Source of the DNA: Fictibacillus sp. b24
GTDB taxonomy: Bacteria; Bacillota; Bacilli; Bacillales; Fictibacillaceae
Length of the DNA: 64,000 nucleotides
Direction: 5' to 3'
Assembly (NCBI RefSeq): GCF_030348825.1
Contig: NZ_JAUCES010000005.1
Span: forward strand, 2,790,001 to 2,854,000
The position numbers and the translations under genes are program-made. Below the pieces are notes generated by a model. That model had not been told where the DNA came from and did no database searches. It was given only the letters and a program-made list of their open reading frames with translations. The number at the start of each line of letters is the position of its first letter. The stretch's first letter is position 1. Positions 35,515 through 43,734 of this stretch are shown in pieces.

Positions 35515-35550
35515 TAACTAAAGATTAGTTAAGACCTTACTCCTTTTCAA
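35515..35550 (-). promoter_or_regulatory. Repressible promoter of the aldehyde dehydrogenase gene
   Basis: On the minus strand TTGAAA (35550-35545), 17 bases, TAATCT (35527-35522) form a sigma-A promoter. TAACTAA-AGA-TTAGTTA (35515-35531), a perfect 7-3-7 palindrome, covers the -10. This is a classic repressor layout. The repressor is not encoded next to it. Confidence 0.72.
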
Positions 35551-35616
35551 TCATGTTGTAAATCAATCTGCTTAAACTGAATTATGTGATTTTTTAACAT
35601 TCAGGAATTTAATTGA

Positions 35617-35646
35617 TTGCATACAAGATGTTCATTTTTTTATAAT
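35617..35646 (+). promoter_or_regulatory. Sigma-A promoter of the FusB-like gene leader
   Basis: TTGCAT (35617-35622), 18 bases, TATAAT (35641-35646). Transcription would start near 35652, giving a leader of about 190 bases before the GTG of the FusB-like gene. Confidence 0.7.
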
Positions 35647-35651
35647 GGTGG

Positions 35652-35841
35652 TGAATGGAGGCTGGTAGAAATGGCAAATCATTTTGCCGGAATCAGACGC
35701 TGCTCATGCAAAGCCTAATAGGGGCGATCCTTTGTATGGGCGTACTGTTTAAGTAAGTTTTTCGCCCGAACATGAGTATTCGTTTCTAAGAATGGCTTTG
35801 CACCTTATTCTCTTTTTATTAAAAATAAGGAGCTGAATGCA
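35652..35841 (+). promoter_or_regulatory. Structured leader RNA with alternative pairings (putative attenuator)
   Basis: The leader holds a 15-codon peptide ORF and several pairings: GGCAAA/TTTGCC (35673-35688); TGCAAAGCC (35707-35715) with GGCTTTGCA (35794-35802); CTCATG (35703-35708) with CATGAG (35771-35776), exclusive with the former; GGGCG/CGCCC inside; and CCTTATT (35803-35809) with AATAAGG (35824-35830), which takes up part of the AAGGAG ribosome site. A ribosome stalled near the peptide end would free or block these arms. The layout fits drug-induced attenuation; no known riboswitch class is recognised. Confidence 0.6.
35671..35718 (+). CDS. Leader peptide of the FusB-like gene
   Basis: The 15-residue ORF MANHFAGIRRCSCKA has a strong RBS (GGAGG, 9 bases before the ATG). 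Its last codons and stop form the 5' arm of the long leader stem. Leader peptides of this kind control ribosome-protection and Erm genes through stalling. Whether it is translated is not shown. Confidence 0.6.
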   Translation: MANHFAGIRRCSCKA

Positions 35842-36492
35842 GTGAATTCACCATTCATTAGAAACCATCAATATAACCTCATAAAAAAACAAATCGGACA
35901 GTTGCAGCATGCCTGCAGCAATGGGGCTGACCCGAAAGTAATAGAAGCCGTTGAGGCGAGTGTTCAATCTAAAATTCTAGAAGCTTTTCCAGGGATTTCA
36001 GAATCTCAAAAAGAAGTGGTAGATAAGGTGCTAAACTTACGTAAAACCGAAGACTCCCAACACTACCTAAATTCTTTGGAACCTTATTTAAAAGAATTCA
36101 CACCCGTTTCAGGAAAACAGATTAACAAACTTTTCCCTAAAAATAAAAAGTTAAAAATGCCGAATATCGATGTAATTGATTTTCGCCTGATTAGTTACCT
36201 TGGCTGGGTTGATATCGCAACAAATAAATTGTTCCTCGTTTATTATCTGAACGGACAATTAGTAGGCATACAAGGTCGATTCACCCCAGCAAATAAAGGG
36301 ATCTGCTTTTTATGCAATGGTATTGGAGACGTTGCGTTATTTTCAGCGATAACAAAATCGAAACCAGCGAACGCTTCACCTGATTACTATAAAGCAATCG
36401 GAAACTATTTATGCGTGGATAGTCAGGCCTGTAACAAAAGAATCACGGAAATGACCACATTGGAGAATTTTTTGAAAGAGGTTCTTTATTAA
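35842..36492 (+). CDS. FusB/FusC-like EF-G-binding protein
   Basis: The 216-residue protein has the two-domain FusB layout: an N-terminal helical bundle and a C-terminal treble-clef zinc finger with the Cys pairs in GICFLCNGIGDVALFSA and CVDSQACNKRITEM. FusB-type proteins bind EF-G and release it from ribosomes blocked by fusidic acid. The GTG start has AAGGAG 9 bases upstream, partly paired in a leader hairpin. Chromosomal homologues may act as housekeeping factors rather than resistance determinants. Confidence 0.82.
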   Translation: MNSPFIRNHQYNLIKKQIGQLQHACSNGADPKVIEAVEASVQSKILEAFPGISESQKEVVDKVLNLRKTEDSQHYLNSLEPYLKEFTPVSGKQINKLFPKNKKLKMPNIDVIDFRLISYLGWVDIATNKLFLVYYLNGQLVGIQGRFTPANKGICFLCNGIGDVALFSAITKSKPANASPDYYKAIGNYLCVDSQACNKRITEMTTLENFLKEVLY

Positions 36493-36524
36493 CAGCTTTT
36501 TTCGGAAATGATTAATAAAATAAC

Positions 36525-36553
36525 AAAAACCAAACCAGAGCGGTTTGGTTTTT
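36525..36553. terminator. Bidirectional terminator
   Basis: AAAAACCAAACC / GGTTTGGTTTTT, perfect 12-bp stem, 5-base loop, T tracts on both strands. It ends the FusB-like gene and the convergent ABC operon. Confidence 0.9.
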
Positions 36554-36605
36554 CATTTGAAATCCTTCGTGCAGTTTCACACAAGGGAATCGACTTATAT
36601 CTTTA

Positions 36606-37727
36606 TTACAGAGTTACTTCTTTTTGCTGAATCATTCTTTTCGCTGCAAAAACAAATGCGAACGATAAAACTGCCAGCCAAATAAGTGCAACTATAGGAT
36701 ATAGCAATGGCAGTCCGAACAGATTAATCGTATGAAAGTGAGCAAAGAAAAACTCAACCTGCATGATATAGAAAAACGAGAAGCTGAACAGGTACTCGAT
36801 CCAGTTCGGCAAGGTCATTCCGCCTACAATCATGAAAGGTACGGCCAAGATAGCACCATTAATAAAGAAGGAAGTTAATGCGTTTTTACAGAACGATGAA
36901 ACCAAAATGATGCATAGAGCAAAACTTAAGGCTGCCAGTAGATGAAAACTTAATTGAATCAGATGATATTCTAACATCGTAAAGCTGTATGGCGAAAAAT
37001 AATACTCAAATATATTTTGTATAGGCGTTGACCATCCTGAAAATCCATACTGAATTCCATTCCAGGTTAGGTTAAAGATCTCCCAGGCGATGACAACGGA
37101 TGCCGTATAAATAAACCCAGTGAGAACTTTAGACCAAAGTAAGCTGCTTCGGCCTTTACTCGAACTTAGAATATATTGATCCACACCTGAACTGTATTCT
37201 TTAGTATAGGTAGCAGAAAGTCCGATAAGCAGCATGCAGCCGGTTATGAGAATAGAGTATAGACTTGTGTATTCAATAATCTTTGTGGGTCCTCTATTAT
37301 AAGCAAAGTTAGACACATCTACTTTTTGAATCATAGATTTTTCAAGCTCAGTATTGTAATCCTGTTTTTGCTCAATCTCTTGATATCTGTTTTCCATCTG
37401 CCTTTCTGACCCTTTTATGAATGCAATCATTTCATAAATAACGCCCTGAGTATGTTCCCTTTCATTCACAAACTCACCATTTAGAGTCTCTTTACCTTCT
37501 TCTATCCTTTTTTCCACCATCTCATTAAACTTTGTGTTTTGTTTATCAGCGAGTTCCACCTTTTCTGCCGTTAACTGGCCTTCCCACTCTCGATACATGT
37601 CTTTTTCCCAGCCGGGCGTGTAATTGTAAGTAAAACCCGTTGTAAATAAGAGGAGAAGAAAAAAAGTCAGATAAATGGTTCGCTGCTTAAAAATTTTGTA
37701 GAGTTCAAATTTCAACAGCTGCCTCAT
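36606..37727 (-). CDS. ABC transporter permease (ABC-2 type)
   Basis: The 373-residue membrane protein has an N-terminal helix, a long charged outside loop (about residues 40-150) and five further helices at the C-terminal half. This is the ABC-2 exporter layout. Its start overlaps the end of the ATPase gene by 4 bases. It is the last gene of the sigma/membrane protein/ABC operon. Confidence 0.88.
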   Translation of the reverse strand: MRQLLKFELYKIFKQRTIYLTFFLLLLFTTGFTYNYTPGWEKDMYREWEGQLTAEKVELADKQNTKFNEMVEKRIEEGKETLNGEFVNEREHTQGVIYEMIAFIKGSERQMENRYQEIEQKQDYNTELEKSMIQKVDVSNFAYNRGPTKIIEYTSLYSILITGCMLLIGLSATYTKEYSSGVDQYILSSSKGRSSLLWSKVLTGFIYTASVVIAWEIFNLTWNGIQYGFSGWSTPIQNIFEYYFSPYSFTMLEYHLIQLSFHLLAALSFALCIILVSSFCKNALTSFFINGAILAVPFMIVGGMTLPNWIEYLFSFSFFYIMQVEFFFAHFHTINLFGLPLLYPIVALIWLAVLSFAFVFAAKRMIQQKEVTL

Positions 37728-38599
37728 GCTGTTTCCTCCTCATCAAAGTAGTATAAATACAAATCCTCTAGATTCGGAACATCATGAACGGCATCGTCTT
37801 CTGGCTGATGATCACTAAGAATTCTGAGCTGGTACTTATTATCGATTCGCGCTATGTTACCCACTCGATAGTCAGCTTGATATTTCGTTACTTCTTTTTC
37901 ATCGTCAATCAGGAGCGTCCACACCTTGTCCTCAATACCCTTTAATAATCTTTGAGGTGTTTCTTTTTTCACAACCTGACCTTCTTTTAAGATCAGAACT
38001 TCTTTCGCGATAAATTCGATATCTGAAACGATGTGAGTGGATAAGATGACAATTCGATTGGCAGAGATTTTCGATAATAGATTTCTAAACCGGATTCGTT
38101 CTTTTGGATCAAGACCCGCTGTTGGTTCATCGACAATTAAGATTTTAGGATCGTTGAGCAGCGCCTGTGCAATTCCAATACGCTGCTTCATCCCTCCTGA
38201 AAATCCTCCAATTTTTTCACGGTGATGATTAGCTAAGCCAACTAACTCCAATACTTCTTCCACTTTTTCGTTTGTTTCCTCTTTTGGCAGTCCTTTTAAA
38301 GCCGCTACATATTTCAAAAATTTCTCTGCTGAAAAGTTTTTATAAAAGCCGACATGCTGCGGCAAATAGCCGATCAGATCACGATACTTCCCATCCATAA
38401 TTGTGATGTCTTGCCCGTCCAAATAGATTTGACCTGAACTCGGTTTCATCACGTTCGCCAGTATGCGCATCAGCGTTGTTTTCCCCGACCCATTGGCACC
38501 GAGTATTCCGTATACACCTGTTGTCAGTTCCAAGTTGATTTCATTCAGAGCTTTTTTATCGCCAAAGCTTTTGGTCAATTTATTGATGGTTAATTTCAA
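37724..38599 (-). CDS. ABC transporter ATP-binding protein
   Basis: The 291-residue ATPase has Walker A GANGSGKTT, signature FSGGMKQR, Walker B KILIVDEPTAGLDP and the switch histidine in LSTHIVSD. It pairs with the permease directly downstream. The TTG start has AAAGGGGTG 6 bases upstream and overlaps the preceding gene by 20 bases. Confidence 0.93.
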   Translation of the reverse strand: MKLTINKLTKSFGDKKALNEINLELTTGVYGILGANGSGKTTLMRILANVMKPSSGQIYLDGQDITIMDGKYRDLIGYLPQHVGFYKNFSAEKFLKYVAALKGLPKEETNEKVEEVLELVGLANHHREKIGGFSGGMKQRIGIAQALLNDPKILIVDEPTAGLDPKERIRFRNLLSKISANRIVILSTHIVSDIEFIAKEVLILKEGQVVKKETPQRLLKGIEDKVWTLLIDDEKEVTKYQADYRVGNIARIDNKYQLRILSDHQPEDDAVHDVPNLEDLYLYYFDEEETA

Positions 38600-39398
38600 A
38601 TGTTACACCCCTTTTATAAATGTTGGCGGCTTGGAACAGTCCAACGATTGCTGCCACTGCGATTAAAGCGACGAATATTTCGACTGGTGCACTTTCCATT
38701 CTTTTGATCATTAGCGGTTGAGCGAGCAGCGTGCTAGCACCTAACCAAATCACAATTCCGACCGTTACGGCATAGATTTTTCTGAACCTTGTCACGAGCA
38801 ATAACGATAGAGCTGTAACACATGTAAACGGAGTCAGCCAATATAACATCAGCTTTGAAACCATCAGTTCGTGGCTAAGCAGCTCAAGGCTTATTGTAAG
38901 TAATACATTGAGTCCAAGATTGAAGCTTCCCACAACTAACATTTTTGAAAGAAGGATCTCTTGAAAGCTGTGCTTGTATGACATTTCGAGCTCGGCCATG
39001 CCTTCATTCCTGCTTTTGATTACCTCAATTAATCCCGTAATTGTAGGAATTGGGGCAAGCGTCATCATCATGACATAGGGGTTAATCTCACTTAACAAAA
39101 CCCCTGATAAAGCAACCAGAAATAATAGTCCGTTAGCGATCCAGAATAATGAACTCATATAAAAGACTTCTTTGTAAGCATGTTTTGTAATGTCAACCAC
39201 GCTCTGTAGCGCAGAGCTCCATTTGTTTTCTTTTACGGGAACGTATGGCCTAATCGCATTGATTGTCATCATGATTTCATCTTCTGTTGGAAACTCAACA
39301 TCATATTCATCCAGTACGTCTTCTAATTCCAGCTCGAGAAACTCAATTTCGTTATCCATTTCGCTATCTGATGGTTGGTGTGGATTTCTGTTTCTCAT
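38580..39398 (-). CDS. Membrane protein, possible regulator of the ECF sigma factor
   Basis: The protein is 272 residues from the ATG at 39398 (GAGGTG 6 bases upstream, inside the sigma gene). The first 85 residues are acidic and cytosolic (IEFLELELEDVLDEYDVEF) and six membrane helices follow. It overlaps the sigma gene by 35 bases, which is the usual place of an anti-sigma factor, but its sequence is not that of a known anti-sigma family. It might also be part of the transporter. Confidence 0.7.
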   Translation of the reverse strand: MRNRNPHQPSDSEMDNEIEFLELELEDVLDEYDVEFPTEDEIMMTINAIRPYVPVKENKWSSALQSVVDITKHAYKEVFYMSSLFWIANGLLFLVALSGVLLSEINPYVMMMTLAPIPTITGLIEVIKSRNEGMAELEMSYKHSFQEILLSKMLVVGSFNLGLNVLLTISLELLSHELMVSKLMLYWLTPFTCVTALSLLLVTRFRKIYAVTVGIVIWLGASTLLAQPLMIKRMESAPVEIFVALIAVAAIVGLFQAANIYKRGVTFEINHQ

Positions 39399-39942
39399 CT
39401 TCAACACCTCGCTTTAATAGTTTTGCTAATTTCCCTAATCCTTGATGCAATCTGGATTTAACCGTGGAAACATTCGTTTCTGTCACATCAGCAATCTCTT
39501 TGATCTTCATATGATGAAAATACTTTAGGATCAGCACTTCTCTTTGATATTCAGGCAGGCTGTTAACCGCTGACTTCACCTGTTCTCTCGTTTCTTTCCG
39601 TTCAAATATGTAAGGTACATTATTTTGTTCACAAACGAGGGTTTCATTTAGTTCTGTTTGCTTTGATGTCTGGCGATAATCCGCACTTCTCCAATAGTCC
39701 CTGCAATGGTTGACGGCTAGAGTGTATAACCAGCTAGAAAACTTGCCCTTATTCGTATACGACTGAATTCGCTGAAACACTTTTATAAAAATTTCCTGTG
39801 TTAAGTCATAGGCCGTTTCCCTGTTTCCTACTTTACGGTAAACATAGGCGAAGATTTGCTTATAGTATTTTCGTGTTAAGACTTCCATCGCCGCTTGACT
39901 GCCGGCTACTACCTCTTTCACCAGCTGTTCATCTTCAGGCAT
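39364..39942 (-). CDS. ECF-family RNA polymerase sigma factor
   Basis: The protein is 192 residues from the ATG at 39942 (GAGGTGAT upstream). Region 2 (YDLTQEIFIKVFQRIQSY, SSWLYTLAVNHCRDYWR) and region 4 (LPEYQREVLILKYFHHMKIKEIADV, then the TVKSRLHQGL recognition helix) are complete. It leads a four-gene operon ending in an ABC exporter. No clear ECF promoter is seen upstream: a CGTC is present but without a TGAAAC at 16 bases. Confidence 0.92.
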   Translation of the reverse strand: MPEDEQLVKEVVAGSQAAMEVLTRKYYKQIFAYVYRKVGNRETAYDLTQEIFIKVFQRIQSYTNKGKFSSWLYTLAVNHCRDYWRSADYRQTSKQTELNETLVCEQNNVPYIFERKETREQVKSAVNSLPEYQREVLILKYFHHMKIKEIADVTETNVSTVKSRLHQGLGKLAKLLKRGVEDEKQKSTPTIR

Positions 39943-40153
39943 ATTTATCACCTCAATCAGTAAGACGAAATGTATTTTAAAAGGATTTAAATTTTTGTGA
40001 TGCGTAAAATGATTTTTTTTTATGTAAGTAAATTTACGGTACGTGATCTTATATTTGTTACACAATCGCGCAGTGATCCACGTTTTACGTTGCTTAATCT
40101 TTATGTATACAATTTCAATTATTTCAAAGTAATGGAATATATACAATGTATTA

Positions 40154-40196
40154 AAATTCAAAATATATTGAATTTAACATTCGTTTATTTTAGAAT
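40154..40196 (+). promoter_or_regulatory. Promoter with ArsR-type operator
   Basis: TTGAAT (40168-40173), 17 bases, TAGAAT (40191-40196) form a sigma-A promoter. The inverted repeat AAATTCAA-N6-TTGAATTT (40154-40175) covers the -35. ATTCAA...TTGAAT is the classic ArsR/SmtB box. The ArsR-like gene directly downstream is the likely binder. Confidence 0.72.
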
Positions 40197-40225
40197 AATC
40201 TTAACTACTACACATGGAGGTAACC

Positions 40226-41269
40226 ATGAAAAACATTTATTCGCCGCTCCCGCAAGAAAAAGTTTCTATATCAATCGAGTTCTCTCCTGTTTGGGAGATT
40301 GCTTTAGGCATTGCCGGCTACACCCATTCCAAGTTACGCCACACTTTTGAATCAGATGAAAAATGGGCAGACAATAAATCCTCTATGACTACAACATTAG
40401 TAAACAACTTAAAAGAAATGGAACAAACAAATTTATGGTACGGGCTGCTCGTGATGCAGAATCATCTGTCCGCATCTACTGTTCAAGATTTTTCGAATGC
40501 CGTTTCTGAGTTGGAGCCTGAAGTGTTTTACGAAACGCTATTACCTTATAAGGATCGTTTTCACGAGACATCGCGAAAGGAAACAGCAAGAAACTATGAA
40601 AATACGGATAGCTTTTTTCACTATGCGTCTCTTTTTGAGAATCATGAATATTTAGAGGGTTATGTCCAAACGCTTGGCAAAAAGAAGCGTTGCGAAATTA
40701 TTGAATTATTTGTTGAGACGATGTCTGAGTGGTACGAGTGGATCAGGCAACAGGTGGAGTGGGAAAAGTGGATGCAGGCTCTTGCATTTGAAAAGAAACA
40801 GCCTGGTTACATAGATGCGGGCAAACCGGTAAAAGAGATCGAACGCATTACGGGTGGCGCGAAGTATCTGCCTGAACCTTCAATTTGGCAGATAAAACTC
40901 ATTCCACACGTCTCGTACCGTCCTTGGATTTTGGAACAACGAACGTCTGATACAAAGCTGCTCTTTTACCCTTTAAATGAAGAAGCACTGCTTGAACCGG
41001 GTACTCCGCCTCAAGAGCTTGTTCATGGTCATAAAGCATTGGGTGATGAACTGCGATTAAAGTTATTGTACCAGCTTATAAGAGGACCTTTGTCGCTGCA
41101 AGAATTAACTGTGCAGTTCAACGTTTCAAAAACAACGCTGCATCATCAGCTGTCACTCTTAAAAGCCGCTAAATTTGTGAAGGTTGAAAAAGGCATCTAT
41201 TCCGCCAATAACGCAAACATTCAATCATTCTCTAAGCGACTTAACCAATATCTCGGTGAACAACTATGA
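40226..41269 (+). CDS. ArsR-family transcriptional regulator with long N-terminal domain
   Basis: The protein is 347 residues from the ATG at 40226 (GGAGGT upstream). About 250 N-terminal residues of unknown type (DUF5937-like layout) are followed by a C-terminal ArsR winged helix: HKALGDELRLKLLYQLIRG, LTVQFNVSKTTLHHQLSLLK. There is no metal-binding ELCVCDL motif, so it probably senses an organic ligand. It overlaps the MFS gene by 4 bases and has an ArsR box in its promoter. Confidence 0.88.
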   Translation: MKNIYSPLPQEKVSISIEFSPVWEIALGIAGYTHSKLRHTFESDEKWADNKSSMTTTLVNNLKEMEQTNLWYGLLVMQNHLSASTVQDFSNAVSELEPEVFYETLLPYKDRFHETSRKETARNYENTDSFFHYASLFENHEYLEGYVQTLGKKKRCEIIELFVETMSEWYEWIRQQVEWEKWMQALAFEKKQPGYIDAGKPVKEIERITGGAKYLPEPSIWQIKLIPHVSYRPWILEQRTSDTKLLFYPLNEEALLEPGTPPQELVHGHKALGDELRLKLLYQLIRGPLSLQELTVQFNVSKTTLHHQLSLLKAAKFVKVEKGIYSANNANIQSFSKRLNQYLGEQL

Positions 41270-42498
41270 ATCTAACAAAATACACAAAATCCTTCAAAGC
41301 CCTCTGGGTCGGAGAAATTATCTCCGAGTTCGGAGGAGCTGCTGGTGGAATTGTAAACGGGCTATTATTGTATGAGCTAACAGGCTCTAAAGAATGGATG
41401 GGAGCGCTCTGGCTCGTTTACTTTCTGCCTTCATTGATCCTTCAAGGAATTAGCTCTCCCTTTTTAAATCATGTCATAAAAGAAAAAATGCTAAAAAATA
41501 TACAGCTGATTCGTTCGGCTGCTTATCTTCTGCCTTTAATCGGTTACCTTAGCGGCTCTGATCTAGTCACGATAGCAGGATTAGTCATCCTGCAATGTAT
41601 GTTAGGATTGCTGCAGCCGATTTATGCTAGTCTTTCTTTCTCCCTATTGCCAGATCTTTGTAAAGAGAAAGAGCTTGTTGCAGCGAATAGCTTATTAGAT
41701 GGAACCCTTCGACTAATGAGCTTTATATCACCTGGTGTTACTTCCCTGCTTCTATTAGTCAGTCCTCTACATGTTATCTACGGATTATCGAGTTCCATGT
41801 TCTTGCTTAGCTATCTGTCACTTTCTCGTATTCCACAATTGAGCAAAACAAAAGTTGCCACCTGGTCTAAAAAGTTTTGGTGGAATGAGATGAAGGCTGG
41901 TTACAGTACTTTCTTTCAATTTCCACAGTTATTCAGACTCACTCTACTTTCATCAACTGTACAATTTGCAGTAGGAGCAACATTGGTTTTGAACGTGCCG
42001 TTTATCAGTGAAGAGTTAAGTGGGCAACCGTGGGAATACGCTATTTTTGCTGGGGCGTTTCCTGTTGGATATGCGCTTGGTATGGTTCTGCTGACAAAGT
42101 TACCTAAAAACGCAATAACGATGTATATCGGGTTAGTAGGCGGGGGCTTCTCTTTCGTACTTTTGTACTTTGTGCCCTCTATCCCTTTAGCTTGGGGCTG
42201 TGAATTGATTGGGGGTATATTGTTTCCTTTATTCAATGCACAAAGTGCCGCGATCTTTCAGCGCGAAGCACCGCGAGAACGTTTATCACAACTAAGTTCA
42301 GTTCGTTTGCTTTTTTTACGTATCACGATGCCACTGGGAATTCTGTTCGCATCTTCCCCTTTTCTAGGAATCAGTACGAAAGTGGCTTACTTATTCATTG
42401 GGGTGACTATCGTCCTGCCAGGGTTGTATTTCCTTAAACATTCCTTTGTTCGAAAGGAAAGTGCAGTTACAAATAACAGCGTGAGAAAATCAAGTTAA
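41266..42498 (+). CDS. MFS transporter, probable efflux pump
   Basis: The 410-residue protein has 10-12 membrane helices. The start overlaps the regulator gene (ATGA), so the two are made together. The pattern is that of the MFS drug-efflux group controlled by ArsR-type repressors. The substrate is unknown. Confidence 0.88.
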   Translation: MNLTKYTKSFKALWVGEIISEFGGAAGGIVNGLLLYELTGSKEWMGALWLVYFLPSLILQGISSPFLNHVIKEKMLKNIQLIRSAAYLLPLIGYLSGSDLVTIAGLVILQCMLGLLQPIYASLSFSLLPDLCKEKELVAANSLLDGTLRLMSFISPGVTSLLLLVSPLHVIYGLSSSMFLLSYLSLSRIPQLSKTKVATWSKKFWWNEMKAGYSTFFQFPQLFRLTLLSSTVQFAVGATLVLNVPFISEELSGQPWEYAIFAGAFPVGYALGMVLLTKLPKNAITMYIGLVGGGFSFVLLYFVPSIPLAWGCELIGGILFPLFNAQSAAIFQREAPRERLSQLSSVRLLFLRITMPLGILFASSPFLGISTKVAYLFIGVTIVLPGLYFLKHSFVRKESAVTNNSVRKSS

Positions 42499-42504
42499 CA
42501 CAAA

Positions 42505-42533
42505 ACAAACGCCCCATATTCCTGGGCGTTTGT
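42505..42533. terminator. Bidirectional terminator after the MFS gene
   Basis: ACAAACGCCC / GGGCGTTTGT is a perfect 10-bp stem with a 9-base loop. Confidence 0.82.
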
Positions 42534-42559
42534 CTTAAGTGTCTTGGTAATGTTTCGGG

Positions 42560-43045
42560 TTACAAAATGGAATCATATAACTCAACTCGAACATCAAGCG
42601 GATTCTCAGGATTATTATCTATTTGATAAATTTCCAAGTTCCAGCTTTCATCTGTACGTGTATATCCTTGTTCTGCTATCCATGTATGTAAGTGTTCATA
42701 TGAATTTCTTATTTGCACATTTGGTCCTTTGTGAGAAATAGTAGCGTATCTCTGCGGAGGTATTGTTAAAGCAACCATATTTTCTGGTATGGTTTCATAT
42801 TGACTGACTTGAACACAAATCCAATACCCATCCTCTTTAGGAGACGGTGCATCTACAATGAATGCTCCTATTTGTTGACCAGCATTCAATACATTTTTTA
42901 TTTCATTTGTTCTCTGCTTCAATAACTCTGCAGCATTCGGAATTTCTTCTATATACTTCTCACCAGCACAAATTACTCTGTAGCCTATTAATTTTATCTC
43001 TCCTACATTCTTTACTTGCATTTCACTCATAACTTTTTGAAACAA
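42560..43045 (-). CDS. GyrI-like/effector-binding domain protein
   Basis: The 161-residue protein consists of a single GyrI-like (AraC effector-binding) domain: LIGYRVICAGEKYIEEIP, YWICVQVSQYETIPENMVAL, and EHLHTWIAEQGY...LEIY. There is no DNA-binding domain, so it probably binds small molecules by itself. The TTG start has GGATGAGG close upstream; an ATG five codons later lacks an RBS. It lies 16 bases from the VOC gene upstream and may share its transcript. Confidence 0.8.
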   Translation of the reverse strand: MFQKVMSEMQVKNVGEIKLIGYRVICAGEKYIEEIPNAAELLKQRTNEIKNVLNAGQQIGAFIVDAPSPKEDGYWICVQVSQYETIPENMVALTIPPQRYATISHKGPNVQIRNSYEHLHTWIAEQGYTRTDESWNLEIYQIDNNPENPLDVRVELYDSIL

Positions 43046-43061
43046 GAAACCTCATCCTTTC

Positions 43062-43415
43062 TTATTTCTTTTGTACAAGACCAAAACCAATTCCTGTAGG
43101 GTCCACTAAATAAGCAAGGTAAAACTCATCAAATTCCATCTTGTCCCTAACGACCAATGCCCCATTTTCTTTTGCTTTAGAAATGGCTTCCTCAATCACA
43201 TCTACTTCAATCTGAATACGTGTTCCATGAGGATGATCATAAGGACCTTTTCCTATTCCCCCACTTATTCCGCTGCTTTCCCCTTTACCATTATTCATCG
43301 CCCAATAATCCCATTGAGGACCATCAAACTCCCAACCAAATACTTTAGAGTAAAATTCTACAGCTTTTTCAGGTTCCTGACTGCTTAACTCAAATCCTAT
43401 TACTTTACCTGTCAT
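43062..43415 (-). CDS. VOC-family (glyoxalase/bleomycin-resistance fold) protein
   Basis: The 117-residue protein has the paired beta-alpha-beta-beta-beta pattern of the VOC fold: FELSSQEPEKAVEFYSKVFGW and YLAYLVDPTGIGFGLVQ. Such proteins act as small dioxygenases, isomerases or drug binders. The substrate is unknown. The gap 43416-43734 upstream holds only a short TGCCTA/TAGGCA inverted repeat (43532-43552). Confidence 0.85.
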   Translation of the reverse strand: MTGKVIGFELSSQEPEKAVEFYSKVFGWEFDGPQWDYWAMNNGKGESSGISGGIGKGPYDHPHGTRIQIEVDVIEEAISKAKENGALVVRDKMEFDEFYLAYLVDPTGIGFGLVQKK

Positions 43416-43734
43416 TTTTTATTCCCCTCACTCGTAATTAACTTTTTTCCGATCACGCCCAATATCAATTATTCCAAAATAAACCAGTTAACTCAATCAA
43501 ACTATGTGCTCAATTACCCTTACTCTTTACTGCCTAAAAGAAAACTAGGCAAAACACATGAAATAATAAGAATAATGGGTGTTACTATAAAAATGTACCT
43601 TTAAAAAAATATTTAAGTCCTTCATAGCTACCATCAGTTTATTTTTTAAAAATTCACTATTAAAATATTTTTTTAGCTTTAGTCATAGAAACCTAGTAAA
43701 ATAGAAACAACTACAGGAAAGAAGGGGTGATCAT

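Noticed and set aside
35652-35841. The leader of the FusB-like gene as a known riboswitch
   Set aside because: No consensus core of the TPP, SAM, lysine, purine, c-di-GMP, c-di-AMP, fluoride or guanidine classes is visible; a translated leader peptide explains the layout better.
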